From Rotaria socialis (taxonomy: Eukaryota; Rotifera; Eurotatoria; Philodinida; Philodinidae): 64,000 nucleotides of DNA. Position numbers and translations under genes: made by a program. Numbering within the stretch: the first letter of the stretch is position 1; every line of letters starts with the position of its first letter. The notes under the pieces are model-generated. The model saw nothing but the letters and a program-made list of their open reading frames with translations. It searched no databases and was not told where the DNA came from. Location: assembly GCA_905331475.1 (NCBI GenBank), contig CAJNYU010002709.1:47815-111814 (forward strand). Reading direction: 5' to 3'. Positions 15,449-26,229 of the stretch are shown piece by piece.

Positions 15449-15905
15449 CTATTTTGTTTGCTTGGATTTCGATACGGCTTTTGAGATCAATTCTTGTGCT
15501 TGTTTAATTTCGGAAGAATTGAAAAGGATCGTTTCCGAGTTGAACGAACCACGCAAACCAAGAAGCTCGCCTGAACCACAGCACGGCGTCATGCAGCCCA
15601 TCATCAAGCTGAAGATACTGCATTCCGAACACAGGTGATTGTATCTAAGAGCGCTAATATCCTTCAGGTAAACAGCTCCATCTGAAAAACATTGATCCCA
15701 GCAAGGAAGTATGTTCCAACAGCAGACACATAGCTCCTTTCGGGAAAGTACCCTTGTATTCGTTAGCCACACATAATTGGAACCGCATGCCTCACTACAA
15801 CTAAGCAGTGGCATTTTCCATTCCTGCAAAAGTACTTCGTCATCCAACAGTGAAAAACCAGACAGACTTTTTGGTTGAGCAGTAACTCGTTGGACCGGTT
15901 GACTC
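15449..15905 (-). CDS. Terminal exon with a PH-like domain, protein unrecognised
   Basis: An open frame of about 152 codons ending in TAG at 15449. There is no ATG at its start, but the minus strand reads TTGTTTTATAG directly before position 15905, a good splice acceptor, so this is probably the last exon of a gene whose upstream exons I could not find. The encoded segment (EVLLQEWKMPLLSC, YVWLTNTRVLSRKE, GAVYLKDISALR, then an amphipathic C-terminal helix ending AQELISKAVSKSK) has the spacing of a PH/bPH-like beta barrel, with extra cysteines between strands (CVCC, CSEC, CC). Ligand and role unknown. Because the surrounding 10 kb is full of decayed sequence it may also be a gene relic. Confidence 0.45.
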
Positions 15906-18454
15906 CTATAAAACAAAGTTCTGCATAAAATACTCTTTGCATAAATCTATGTAGAAAACAGACCCCTGACTACTACCAAAGCTTTGCTTGCTTTTTAAAT
16001 GTTGTATTGCTTCTATTGATGTATTCCCCATCCCCTGCCCTCTATTTCTGTTTTTGAACGGCAATCATGTTGGGATGGAAAAATCTTTGAAACCCGACAG
16101 ACATCGATCTTATTTGACTTTACGGCACCTACAAAGTGTAGGTGTTGATCAGGTATGGGTTAGCTTTCCTGAAAATATGGACTTAGACATCTGCGTATAT
16201 TAAGGAATGTGTTGAACGTAATCGGTGTACTTTCAGTGAAGGCCAGAGTTCCAATACGGCCACATCCATTTCAGAAAATGATAATTTCAAAATCTCCCAA
16301 AACTTTGCCAGTTAGTAAAGCAAAAGTCATTTAATCGATAATTGTGACTGTGTCAGATCAATTATAACTATGAAAACAATGAACTCTTTTATTCAATTTT
16401 ATAACTATCCTCCTAAAAAAGTCTGTAATTTGAAACAATCAGTAGACATTTACTTCAATTTCTATGAAGATTTATTAACTATATAGTATTCAATACATGT
16501 ACATAGTGTTGAATATGAAATTGCTAATCGCAATAATATATTCTAGATGAATGCATAGCTGTCAAATATTTGAATAATTATGAAAATTTAAATAGCGGAT
16601 CATTAATGCTAAAAGTATCTCTTTTGAGAATAGGTCACATCTACCGCCCATGTTTCGTTTCTTTTGTAACATGAAACAGTTTTTGTCTACCATGAGAGAA
16701 ATTCTCTCTGTTTGCTACTGAAACCCAATCTGTTATTAAAGTACTCTCGTAAAAATGAAATGGCTTTATCAAGGAATAATGTTAATCGTAGAATACGACT
16801 GAAAAATCCTAGAGAAGAAGCCTTCTTAAACTGTACATACATTTCTTTTGGCTGGCTTTTGTATATTCTATGTACAAAATATACTGTAAATAATTTTGGT
16901 GTTTTACTCGACTAATGACTGTCCCAGAACAGTTTTCAATCCTTTATATATTTAACAGTTGCCAAGTGCAGTGGTAGTGACTCTTTACTAAAAGCAACCA
17001 TGGAGACAATGATCCAAAGTATCACTACAACAAAAAGGAAAATGTTTAACATCTCGTCATCGGGATTGGCTACTCGTGGCATTGTGTCCGTAACGCTCTA
17101 TAGAGAGAACAGAAAACTGTATCGTAATTACGACTTCATACTCAGTTACACCAAATAATATAACGTTACTTCATGCTATACAAAATTTATGTTTGTGATG
17201 CTGCGACTTATATTTACCTTTCGCTATTGAATTTTATTATAGAAGAATAGATGAAGAAAATTTTTCCACGTCACGAGAAGAAATTATGTCTTGATGTTTT
17301 TTTTATGCTTAGCGATTCTATAGCCTTCAGCGATCATTGAGAGTCATTAAAGTCACCCGTGAAAATAAAGAAAATATTAGTTTACAAGTGTGCACTATAT
17401 GATGTATGAAAGACTGTGGATTTATGGTGTGGGTGTAGGATATTTCTGTTCTTATTACGCAGATTCACACTCACCCCACCTACATCCAGAAAGCAAGACT
17501 TCCGTAATTCAGAGTAGAGGGAGGAGTACAGTAAAGTAGACCTAAGGGTAGAGCCCATCAGGTCCAAGAACTTTTGAAATCACACCCTAATCCGGACCCA
17601 CTCAATCAAAATTTTCAGAATAGGACTCAGTACATCAGCAACGTTTGTACCCATCCGAGTGGTGACACTAAAACTTTGAAACTATTCTGATAGAATTATT
17701 CTAATTGAAGCAGTGTATATTAACTTTAATCTTTAAATTTAAAACTAAAACAAGCATATCTTAAAATTTAACTTGCTAAAAGTCAAAGTTTAAAGTATAT
17801 TTTTCAGAAAAAAATCAGAAACTCTTTCTTTTGTTAAAATTTTTTTTAATGAAAAACAAAGTTTTAAACGCAAAAGTATACTTTGATGAAAAAGTCAATT
17901 TGAACTTTAACTCTATGTAGTTCAAATTTTAATCATGTTTCTTATAACTTGAAAGTCAAGCTAAGCTGGCATTCTTAACAAATACCTGGCTTATTAATCA
18001 AAAACAAATCTGAAACGCAACGTACTCTTAAACTTAGAATCAAATTTTCTACTTGAATCTGATAGTCGCTCCGAAGATATGGCGGCGTACTTCTTTCATT
18101 TTGAGTTAGGCAAGTAGCACATCTTGTATGTTCTTTTAACTATCCGATAAAGACTTTTTGACAATTAATTTATACTGGACTCTGGCTCCTAGCGACTCGC
18201 TAGGAGTGCGGAGCTTCCGATGGAATAAGGAATGAATTCACTAAACTGCTTATATTGTTAGATAACTTGACCATCAACAACATCTGTTTCCTTTTCACTC
18301 AATTATGTACATGCATAAAAATTCTCTTGTGATCTGATCCAATAAGTAAAACAATTTTCACCTGAACCCGAAACTGGACCCAAACGCAAGGAGCTTTAGT
18401 GTACATCACATTGACAACTTTTTTTATTTCTTAAGACGAACATGTGAGCATAAA
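15906..18454. other. Intergenic, repeat-bearing
   Basis: Contains a short repeat copy (17426-17487) and stretches rich in CCGGACCC/CCGAACCC-like words near 17580 and 18365 that resemble degenerate satellite or transposon ends. Open frames at 15988-16203 and 16712-16915 lack start and splice support. Confidence 0.35.
17426..17487. repeat. GATGTGGGTGT-type short repeat, copy 2
   Basis: Reads GGTGTGGGTGTAGGATATTT at the left and CACTCACCCCACCTACATCC at the right, so its ends form an imperfect inverted repeat. Aligns with the copy at 14735-14785. Confidence 0.55.
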
Positions 18455-19005
18455 AAAAGCTTGTAATGAGTTTATCGCTTAGTCATTGTTTCAATGCACG
18501 GCTGTGCTCACTCGTACCGCAAGCCATATAGATCATAGACTCTTTGCAAGGAGATAAAACTAGGCATGTACAAAAACCAAAAATGTTTTGAAGATTTTGG
18601 TTATAATGATATTTGTTTTGGCTCGGAAATACAATCGTTTTCGACGTGTCTCAAAACAAAAACCTCAGAACAAAAAGTTTTGGATTTAGTGCATGCCTAG
18701 GTAGTACGCGTAAGCTGAACATGAAGAAATAAATGATGCAGGGAACAGTAAAATACATATTCAATGGCAAATAACGTTGATTTTCTTGTGTGATATCTAG
18801 TTTTTCAATATTTAACTGTTTAATAGGAACATATCGCTTTAAAAACGAAATTTTACTTGATGAAGATTGTTAGATGATTTTGTTTTACTTTCCTTATCAT
18901 TTGTTTTTCTGCAGAGCAAAATAGTTCGGAAAAAGTATTATGTCAAGAAAAGGTGTTTTTAAATTATTCCCTATTGATAGATTTAGTTCCATACCAGGAG
19001 GTTTT
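18455..19005. repeat. Diverged duplicate segment, copy 2
   Basis: Colinear partner of 12800-13190 (see that entry for shared blocks). About 160 bp longer because of indels. It does not continue into a PGS1/MAGOH match, so the two copies part at the right end. Confidence 0.6.
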
Positions 19006-20057
19006 ATCTGATGAGATTTTGCCTTTTGTTGAAGGCAATGCACATCATTGAAATAGATAAATGAGGTATTGTCAATTGAATCTATTATATATCACTATTT
19101 AACGTCACTTCATGATTAAATTGCTTGTACATGAACGATGTTGTGGGTCTAGTTTGGCATTGCTCATTACGTTTTTTATAGGGTTAATGAATTAGTTGAC
19201 CATTTGATGCTACGGCGCCGATACACTTGTCTTCTTTCTGAAGTATCTTGGCTTTATCTTTTCCTTTTCTCCCGCTTGCATTCGCTTTATCTCTCATGTG
19301 GTTGCAGCTAGTAAATTGAGAGGTCACTATCAAACAAATGTGACTGAAAAAAAACGAAGAATATCATACATATTCTTTGTTAGTAATCATCTCTTATGTC
19401 GATCCAGTTGTAATCAGCAGTGTTCAAGAACTGAGAAATAGGAATTATCAGCGATGCCATGGTAATTCCTCAGGAAAACGAGAATTAGCCATCAGCTCTC
19501 AACGACTCCTAGGATTAAAATGTGAAAATCGATAAGCCTGTTTTTATTTTGAATCAGAATCATCAGTGTATATCTATCATTGCCCAGGATGAGTTTGTGA
19601 CTCACTTTTCTCGCTGTATAATTGAACACACATTACACATCCATGTGACGATTTTAGATAGAAGAGATTCCCGTGCTGATGGTATTACGTTTTATTTAAC
19701 TCTTCAAATCATAAATCGCATCGATTACATATAAAGCACACACTTAAATTCTCAACCATTTGAGAGAGCTAATGAGAATGAGAGTAAAGACAAATATCAA
19801 GGACAGAAAGAGAAAGGCAATAGGTGTGACGAGAAGAGATGTCACCATAAGGTCGAATATCGTGTATAGGTTACACACGAACGGAAGCGTTACACCTCCG
19901 GATATAATTTGGACGCTCTCCGCATATAACCTTACAATCATGTTTCATAAAGTTGGTTTCTAGTACGGTTTACAAAAAAAAAACACGAAACCATTGTCTA
20001 TGAAAGCGAAACATGATAGTTTTTTTTATTCTTTTGGATTGTCTGAACAAGTTTGAG

Positions 20058-21287
20058 TTACTCATATATAAAATTACATTTGACTCCATCGTTTCTTTGT
20101 TTTATCAGTTCACTAAGATCAATACCTAAGCAGCAACACGCCTTTCTTTCACAGATGTGCCCTGAATACCACCATTGTGATTCAGGTAACAAACCAGGAT
20201 GATTATCTGTAACACGTATCATTAGTCCTGTACAAACAATAGTAGCATTCGGATCACTGAAATCCATTAGATCTTTATCTTGAGCCTTGACAACCCATTC
20301 AATAACATCATTGCTTACATTCGTATCAATAGCGATTTTCCCTCCAACTCCTAATGTTTCAGGTCCCACTACTGTTATATTTTTGGAAAGAATGCGACAT
20401 TGTAATACAAATTGAACATATTTTCCGTTTTTAAAAAAGTTCCTTTCATCTTTTGATTCAATTTGTTTAACTTCAGCATATCTTGGATGAGATGTGTAAA
20501 TTATTGATTGACTTGCATATATTCCTTTACCTAGTGCTGCGCATCTGGCTGGTGCCAACCCACTCAACAAGATTGATAGGCCATATGCAAATTTTGTACC
20601 ATGATAGCCAATAGACTACCCTTTAAACTTCTCATCAAAATTATCATTAACATCAAATGCATATCTTTTCCACCCAATAGGGCAAAAATAATCAAATTTG
20701 CCACGGTCTCGTCCATCTTGAAGAGCACCAGTCCAGTATATATGACCTACATCGTATATACGGTTCCATTGAGGATGCAGTTTAATCTCACTGCGAAACT
20801 TCTGCTTCATAATCAATGACGTAATATCGCCCATGAACATGAAGAATACTTTTAATTTGGCCAGTTCTTCTTTTACTTTCTCGGTCAATGAGTTATATAT
20901 TTTCTTGAGTGTCAGTTTAATATTGACCTTTTTTCCGTCGATTAATATTTCTAATATGCTTGAACCACTTTGTAATTTTGTTCTTTCTATGTGATTTATA
21001 TTTAAATTCAAAATGCTACAAATTTTATTCAAAAACTCCGGTACGTTCAATGCACGATAGTCCTCGTCAATACCAAATTTGAGTGATGTTGCCGTCAATG
21101 TGTTATTATCGCTAAGGATTTCATCGGAGGCTGATATTAATGGTATACCTGTGATATTATAATAGCTTTTACATTCTTGATAAAAAGACTTTTCTTCTGC
21201 CGGCAAGGGTTCATCAGACAAGATATTTTCTAAAACGAAGAAAAAATAAATGTAAAGAGTTCTTTGAAAAATCCTATCTGATACCAT
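20058..21287 (-). pseudogene. ADP-ribosyltransferase-like gene with one in-frame stop
   Basis: One reading frame of 410 codons broken only by a TAG at 20618-20616. The upstream part (224 codons from ATG 21287) includes WNRIYDVGHIYWTGALQDGR and FCPIGWKRYAFDVND; the downstream part begins SIGYHGTKFAYGLSILLSGL and continues GKGIYASQSIIYTSHPRYAEV, ending LLPESQWWYSGH then a Cys-rich tail. HGT plus GxGIYxS is the His and Tyr part of a PARP/ART-type NAD-binding site; the acidic third residue is not obvious. The stop falls just before the catalytic His. The family seems to be one found as multi-copy uncharacterised proteins in rotifers (from memory). A splice acceptor (TTCGTTTTAG) at about 21228 suggests the true exon starts there and that the ATG at 21287 may be intronic. 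Recently disabled gene, a read-through case or a base error. Confidence 0.7.
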
Positions 21288-23404
21288 ATTCGTAAATTCT
21301 TCACATTTGAAAGAAGATGTGCTTTAAAAGTAAATATCCTATAGTGTAGTTCACTTCAATTTCTTCTTAATGAAAACAACACTGCATGCATAAAAATGAT
21401 GTGGACACTGCATATGATATTTCAGCGTAAAAAATAGGAGAATCTATATACACCGCCTATATCACAGCAAGATTCTTTCAGTAACATATTTTTTGCATTC
21501 TAGTAGACTTTTCAATGGAGCTCGTCTTTTTAGAATATTGAATTATGGACGATGTTTGAATAGATCAATGCGGAGTTATGTCAACTCTTGTCCAGCCCCT
21601 ACCACTTTTTTTAAGCACTATACTTAGGGTTGTATTGTATTCTGCATATTTATTGTTTTTCTCTATAATTTTTTCAGTTCAGAATGTAAGACTATACCTG
21701 GTGAACCCTGATTGTGATGTAAACAATGTTGCAGGTAGATGACGTAAAGAATAAAGATGAGCAATATCAGTTCTATGATCATGTTTCAGTGAGTTGGTTC
21801 GTCCTAAGAAAATACAGAAAGCGAGTTGTAGTAAAATTATATGACATATATATATTATTTGTGCAAGAACAAAATTTTCATACTTCAATCTACTCTCTAA
21901 AAGATAATTTTTGTTCGGAACATTTAAAGGTTCTAGATCGGAGTACCATTTTTAGAACCATGTTTAAGTTCAATCAAAATCATTTGAACTTCAAAAATTT
22001 GTAGTGCAAAAATGTGAATCTTTGGAAAATATTTTAGACTTTTTGCTTAGATCTTCGAAATGGTACTTAAATCAAGAACTCTTAAAATTCCAACGCGGCA
22101 CCTATTTTTTCGAGAGTAGAACGAATGAAAATAGAACAAATGAAAGAGATTTACGTGCAAAATTTGCTGAAGGCAAAACTGGTACGTCTATAATTGAAGT
22201 CTTTTCAAGAATTTGTGCTCGAAATCTTGCCTGATTTTTATTTGATGCTATAAAAATAAATGTTGGATTATGCTCTGGCACACAAAGAATCAAAATGTTT
22301 ACTGTTTCGTTTCGCTTGCAGTTAGGCTGGATAGCGACGTGCACAACAGAAAACAAAAATACAATACAAAAACAGAAGCCATTCAAGAACTTATTATCGA
22401 ACTGCACACTATTTTGTTATTGGATGCGGTGCGAGGCATGAAATGAGAGTGCGATAAATAGCTAAAGTAACACCTACCAGCTATAAGTGAAGGCCGAAGA
22501 GTGGGGTGGCTTTGGACTAGGAATTACTGGGTGGTTGGAGATTAAACTTTACAGGATGGGCACACGTTCAGAACAATTGTGCACATCCTGTACATCTCTG
22601 GATAATATTTTTCGGTTGGTTCTAGTGAACATAATTAAACATCATCAGTTCAATATTTTCGAATCTGCTTGTACGAGAGATCATCGCACAGTTGTCTCTG
22701 TTACATAAGTAAAAATAGCCAAAATTGGATATAGTGAATAAAACACTATCAACTGCGATCGCTTATGTTTTACATAAAAGAAGTAGAAGCAAACCAATCA
22801 TGGCACGTTGTAAACCATTGAAATATCGAAGTTGACTAGTATTTTCTGTAGTTGTTCCATATCTAATCTTAAGCGCTTTCTTTTTCGCAGAAAAATAATC
22901 TTAGCCGCAAGATAAATAGATATGTTTAAAAAAATGGCTCAAGGGCACATTTACATGCAAAGAGAGGTAACTTTAAGTGGTTGTAGACAATCGTGCCTTT
23001 GATATTTCAAGAGGCAACTATTTATGAATATTCAATCGAACACAAAAGGAGTTTGCTACCGTGTATTTTATCTTCGTGAGATTTTCAAGATTTCTGAGTA
23101 GAATAGTTTTGAGAGACTCAGAAAATAGATATGGATGATGTGCCTATCCGAGACATGGAAGTTCTTTGGTTGTAGTAAATATAGACCAATTTAACTCACT
23201 ACACATATTTAAGAGTACTGAAGAATATTTCGGCCATAAAAAAGCAAGGCATCTGTTGTTTCGAACACTCACCTTCGTCGTTTCGCCTTGAAATAAAAAT
23301 TGAAAATGCCTGTTTGTTTACTTACGCTGAAGAGTAAAAATAATTTTTTTCCTCGCTGGGAACCCAAAGTAAAACTAAAAGCCTTATCAAAACTGCGTCT
23401 TAAA
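21288..23404. other. Intergenic DNA
   Basis: Short open frames on both strands only (21679-21888, 21726-22004, 22004-22234, 22102-22407, 22487-22708); none shows a domain or splice context. No RNA gene seen. Confidence 0.35.
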
Positions 23405-23665
23405 TACGTCCCCAGGACAATGATTCCTGAAGCAGTATTCCGTGAATTTCCGGCGAAGACCTGCAAGAAACTCGCTGTTTCCGACCGGAACCCATCGGGA
23501 ATTGTCCGGAATTCGATGCAGGAATCCGGAAACCGTATCCGGCTACCAGTTTTGGCAGGTTCCTGTCTGTTCCGGCCGGAACCGGATCGTTTCACCGGAA
23601 TACTGCTTCCATGAAATCTCCGGAATACCACAGAACCGGCCGTTTCCGGGACCGGAATGTTCGAC
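23405..23665. repeat. GC-rich CCGGAA/TTCCGG-rich patch
   Basis: About 260 bp with a base composition quite unlike the AT-rich surroundings, built from many CCGGAA, TTCCGG and CCGGAATTC-like words on both strands. The repeated words make several frames open by chance (overlapping open frames on both strands), so I do not call a protein. It looks like a satellite or internal part of a mobile element. Confidence 0.5.
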
Positions 23666-23853
23666 CTGGGTCAACAACTTCCTGTTCCTTGGGTGTAGAT
23701 GAAAAAGTTGGATGTGGGTGTGAACTATTGGAGATAAACAGTCACACTCACGCCTCTTTGCTTCAATAGAAAAGTTCTGTTTCTATTTTTGACCATTACT
23801 ATAATATAATAACAACTATAACCTATCGTTTATTGTTATTCTCAACACATAAT

Positions 23854-25460
23854 TCAGAAAAAATTTCGGAAAAATCTCATAAACAATGGTCCCCAAAACG
23901 GTACACCACGTGATAATTGCTTAAATGTATCAGACGTAACAATTGCTCCATATTGAAAAAGTTGAATACGTTCACGATGAAATTTAGCACTTAATTCTTC
24001 ATTATTTGTGACAATAGCTAATTGAGCTTCAAGATCTCGTCGAATTGAACGAGCTCCTAGAAAATAGCAAAAATCAAATCTCTTTAGAAAATATAAAAAT
24101 CTATCCAACCGAAATTTGGCGATCCAATACAAGTTAATACTGGATAATTATTATTATTATTATCTTTATCGTTGTCATACAACCATAAACCTTTTGCATG
24201 ATAAGTCCATTGCTGTCGGTAATATTCCAACATTTGTATTTGTCCATCATTCGAAAATTTTCTTTCTGCTCGTTCCATAAACTCACGTTCATTCTCACTG
24301 TAACCAGCTGGTACAAAACGACTTATGCCACGACTACCATAAAAACCATTGGCTTGTGGTGATGCTGTTAATAGACTAACTTGTGTATCATTGCGTTTAT
24401 TATCGATTAATTCTTTTTCATACTCTTCTGTTATATTGAAATAAGATGTAGCAAGATAGAGTTTAGAATTCAATGGCAAATGAGAGTAAAGATAGATGTT
24501 AAAATCTCGATCGTTATTAATATTAAACAATCCCATTTGTATCAATGGTACAACAAGAGCTTGATCGCTTGTTAAAGATTTCGGTTTTGGATAACGTATT
24601 TGATATGTTTTCATCAGTGATGAAAGATCGTTTTCAACTTGAAGATAATATTTACTATTATCACCTTGATACGGATGATGTTCACCCATAAAAATAGGTT
24701 CTTCGTGATTTTTTTCGATTTTAAATGATTGTTTTGCCATTGTTTGAATAATATCAACGAAGAACTTACATAGATGTGAACAATTGACTAATTTTAAATA
24801 TCGATCTTGTCGATGATCGAAATAAGATTTATTTAGATTAGCCCTAAAAAGATAAAGAAAAATGAATTGAAACTTGATTTTAAGAAAAGGAAATTAATAA
24901 AATATGATTTTTACCCACTTATAATTAAATTATTATCAGCCATGTAGATTTTCATATGTTGCACACCCCATGATTCATTGATTCGTGCCGGCATTAATTT
25001 ACGTAGCAGACCAGAGAGAAGCGGTGTATGAAAAAGATAAAAATCGACTCGAGATGGATATTTTTCAATTAGAGGAAGAAACATTGATTTTGAAGTTGTC
25101 TTATCAGCATGATTATCAATGCGAAGACCACGTAAATGATCAAGTAATACAACCAACCGTAAAGATGGATTTTTTTCAAGTGCTGTTCGTATTGAATCAA
25201 TCTAATCGTAAACATGAAGAATTATCCTTCTATTTCATTTGACAAATAATATCTACCAATTTATACTCATATGGATCAGTACCAAAATACAGAGATGAAA
25301 TGTAGATGCGTTTCTTTGCACTAGCAAATATATTATTTAGTTCTTGAAAGAAGTCCGATGGTTCGTATAGAACATCGAAATTAGATGCCGGTATAACGAA
25401 TGATGGTCCATAGTTTGATATCCAATCAAACTTGTTTAAACAAGACGAAGATTTATTCAT
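23854..25460 (-). CDS. PGS1: CDP-diacylglycerol-glycerol-3-phosphate 3-phosphatidyltransferase (PGP synthase)
   Basis: Makes phosphatidylglycerophosphate, the committed step to phosphatidylglycerol and cardiolipin, in mitochondria. Four exons: 25460-25257, 25201-24915, 24843-24110, 24056-23854, in frame throughout, 475 residues. Both phospholipase-D-type HKD sites are present: HMKIYMADNNLIISGANL spanning exons 2/3, and HAKGLWLY followed by CIGSPNFG spanning exons 3/4. Other matches to the family are SSLYFGTDP, LVVLLDHLRG, HTPLLSGLLRKLMP, SYFDHRQDRY and the C-terminal RRDLEAQLAIVT. Vertebrate PGS1 is about 556 residues; the shortfall is at the N-terminus, where the mitochondrial presequence should be. 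The minus strand reads TTTTTTGGTTGTAG immediately before the ATG, so the mRNA is spliced exactly there. The donor of intron 3 (GTTGGA) is weak. Confidence 0.95.
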
Positions 25461-25479
25461 CTACAACCAAAAAATACAT
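25461..25479 (-). promoter_or_regulatory. 3' splice acceptor abutting the PGS1 ATG
   Basis: TATTTTTTGGTTGTAG ends at the base before the start codon. With MAGOH ending 134 bp upstream there is no room for a normal upstream exon and promoter, so a trans-splice acceptor is the best reading. Confidence 0.6.
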
Positions 25480-25594
25480 CTTGTTCATTGGTGTAAACAA
25501 CCAAAATGGCCTTGCAAACAAAGTATAAACCAAAACACATAGAGAAAACACAATCAAAGAGTTTATTCAATTCCAGTTATTTATTTCATCATAT

Positions 25595-26159
25595 TTAGAT
25601 AGGTTGTATCTTGAAGTGAAGGCCAATAAGCGAGAAAACAATACATTTCAAATCTTGAACTAAATAATAAAAACAACGCAAACCATCTGGATCGCGACTA
25701 TTGTTAATATCGATTAAAGAACCAATTTTTGCTGTTGTAAATGAAATGTGTTCATCACCAAGAACGATTTCTAATTCTTGTCGACCTGTACGATCTTGTG
25801 GTGGCCTAGAATTACATTATAGACATTAATCTTGATTTTTAGCGCATTTTCAAGACAAAAACTTCTAGACTTTTCTAAGGAAACAGATTTTCTAGAAGTA
25901 CGCACGATAAAATGACTTACCAAACAGCATCATCTTCTTTCATAATGTCTGCTTCATTCACAATACGTTTAAGTTCATCAACAACAGTTCGACTAATATA
26001 AACTTCTTTTCTAATTAATGTGTCTTTTTTATAATTCGAATTATTTGCATAACGTAATTTGCCATCAGGACGAAATTCAAATTCGAGAAATTCATGTCCG
26101 AATTTTCCTTTATGACCCACATAATATCGTAAATAGAAATCGTCGTTCGCTTCGGCCAT
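25595..26159 (-). CDS. MAGOH: Mago nashi, exon junction complex core subunit
   Basis: Forms the stable MAGO-Y14 dimer that locks eIF4A3 on spliced mRNA; also needed for nonsense-mediated decay and mRNA localisation. Two exons, 26159-25921 and 25805-25595, joined at DDAVW|PPQ, give 149 residues (human 146). The protein is nearly colinear with animal [25 protein letters not shown] near the N-terminus, then [52 protein letters not shown] and [17 protein letters not shown], ending FKIQPI. Start chosen at MAEANDDF as in the family. It lies 70 bp downstream of the ELP1 stop and 134 bp upstream of PGS1, all on the minus strand. AATAAA follows shortly after the stop. Confidence 0.97.
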
Positions 26160-26186
26160 GACGTCTGGTCTGCTTTTATTCAAAAT

Positions 26187-26210
26187 CTGAAAACAAAGAA
26201 AAAATGAAAA
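26187..26210 (-). promoter_or_regulatory. 3' splice acceptor 27 nt before the MAGOH ATG
   Basis: Minus strand reads TTTTTTCTTTGTTTTCAG with an excellent pyrimidine tract, inside the 70 bp gap between the ELP1 stop and the MAGOH start. It has no coding exon to join to, which fits trans-splicing of a downstream operon gene. Confidence 0.65.
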
Positions 26211-26229
26211 AAAAATCAACACTGTTATT

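Noticed and set aside
23269..23702. Overlapping open frames of 86-120 codons on both strands
   Set aside because: Produced by the repeated CCGGAA words; no conserved domain in any frame.
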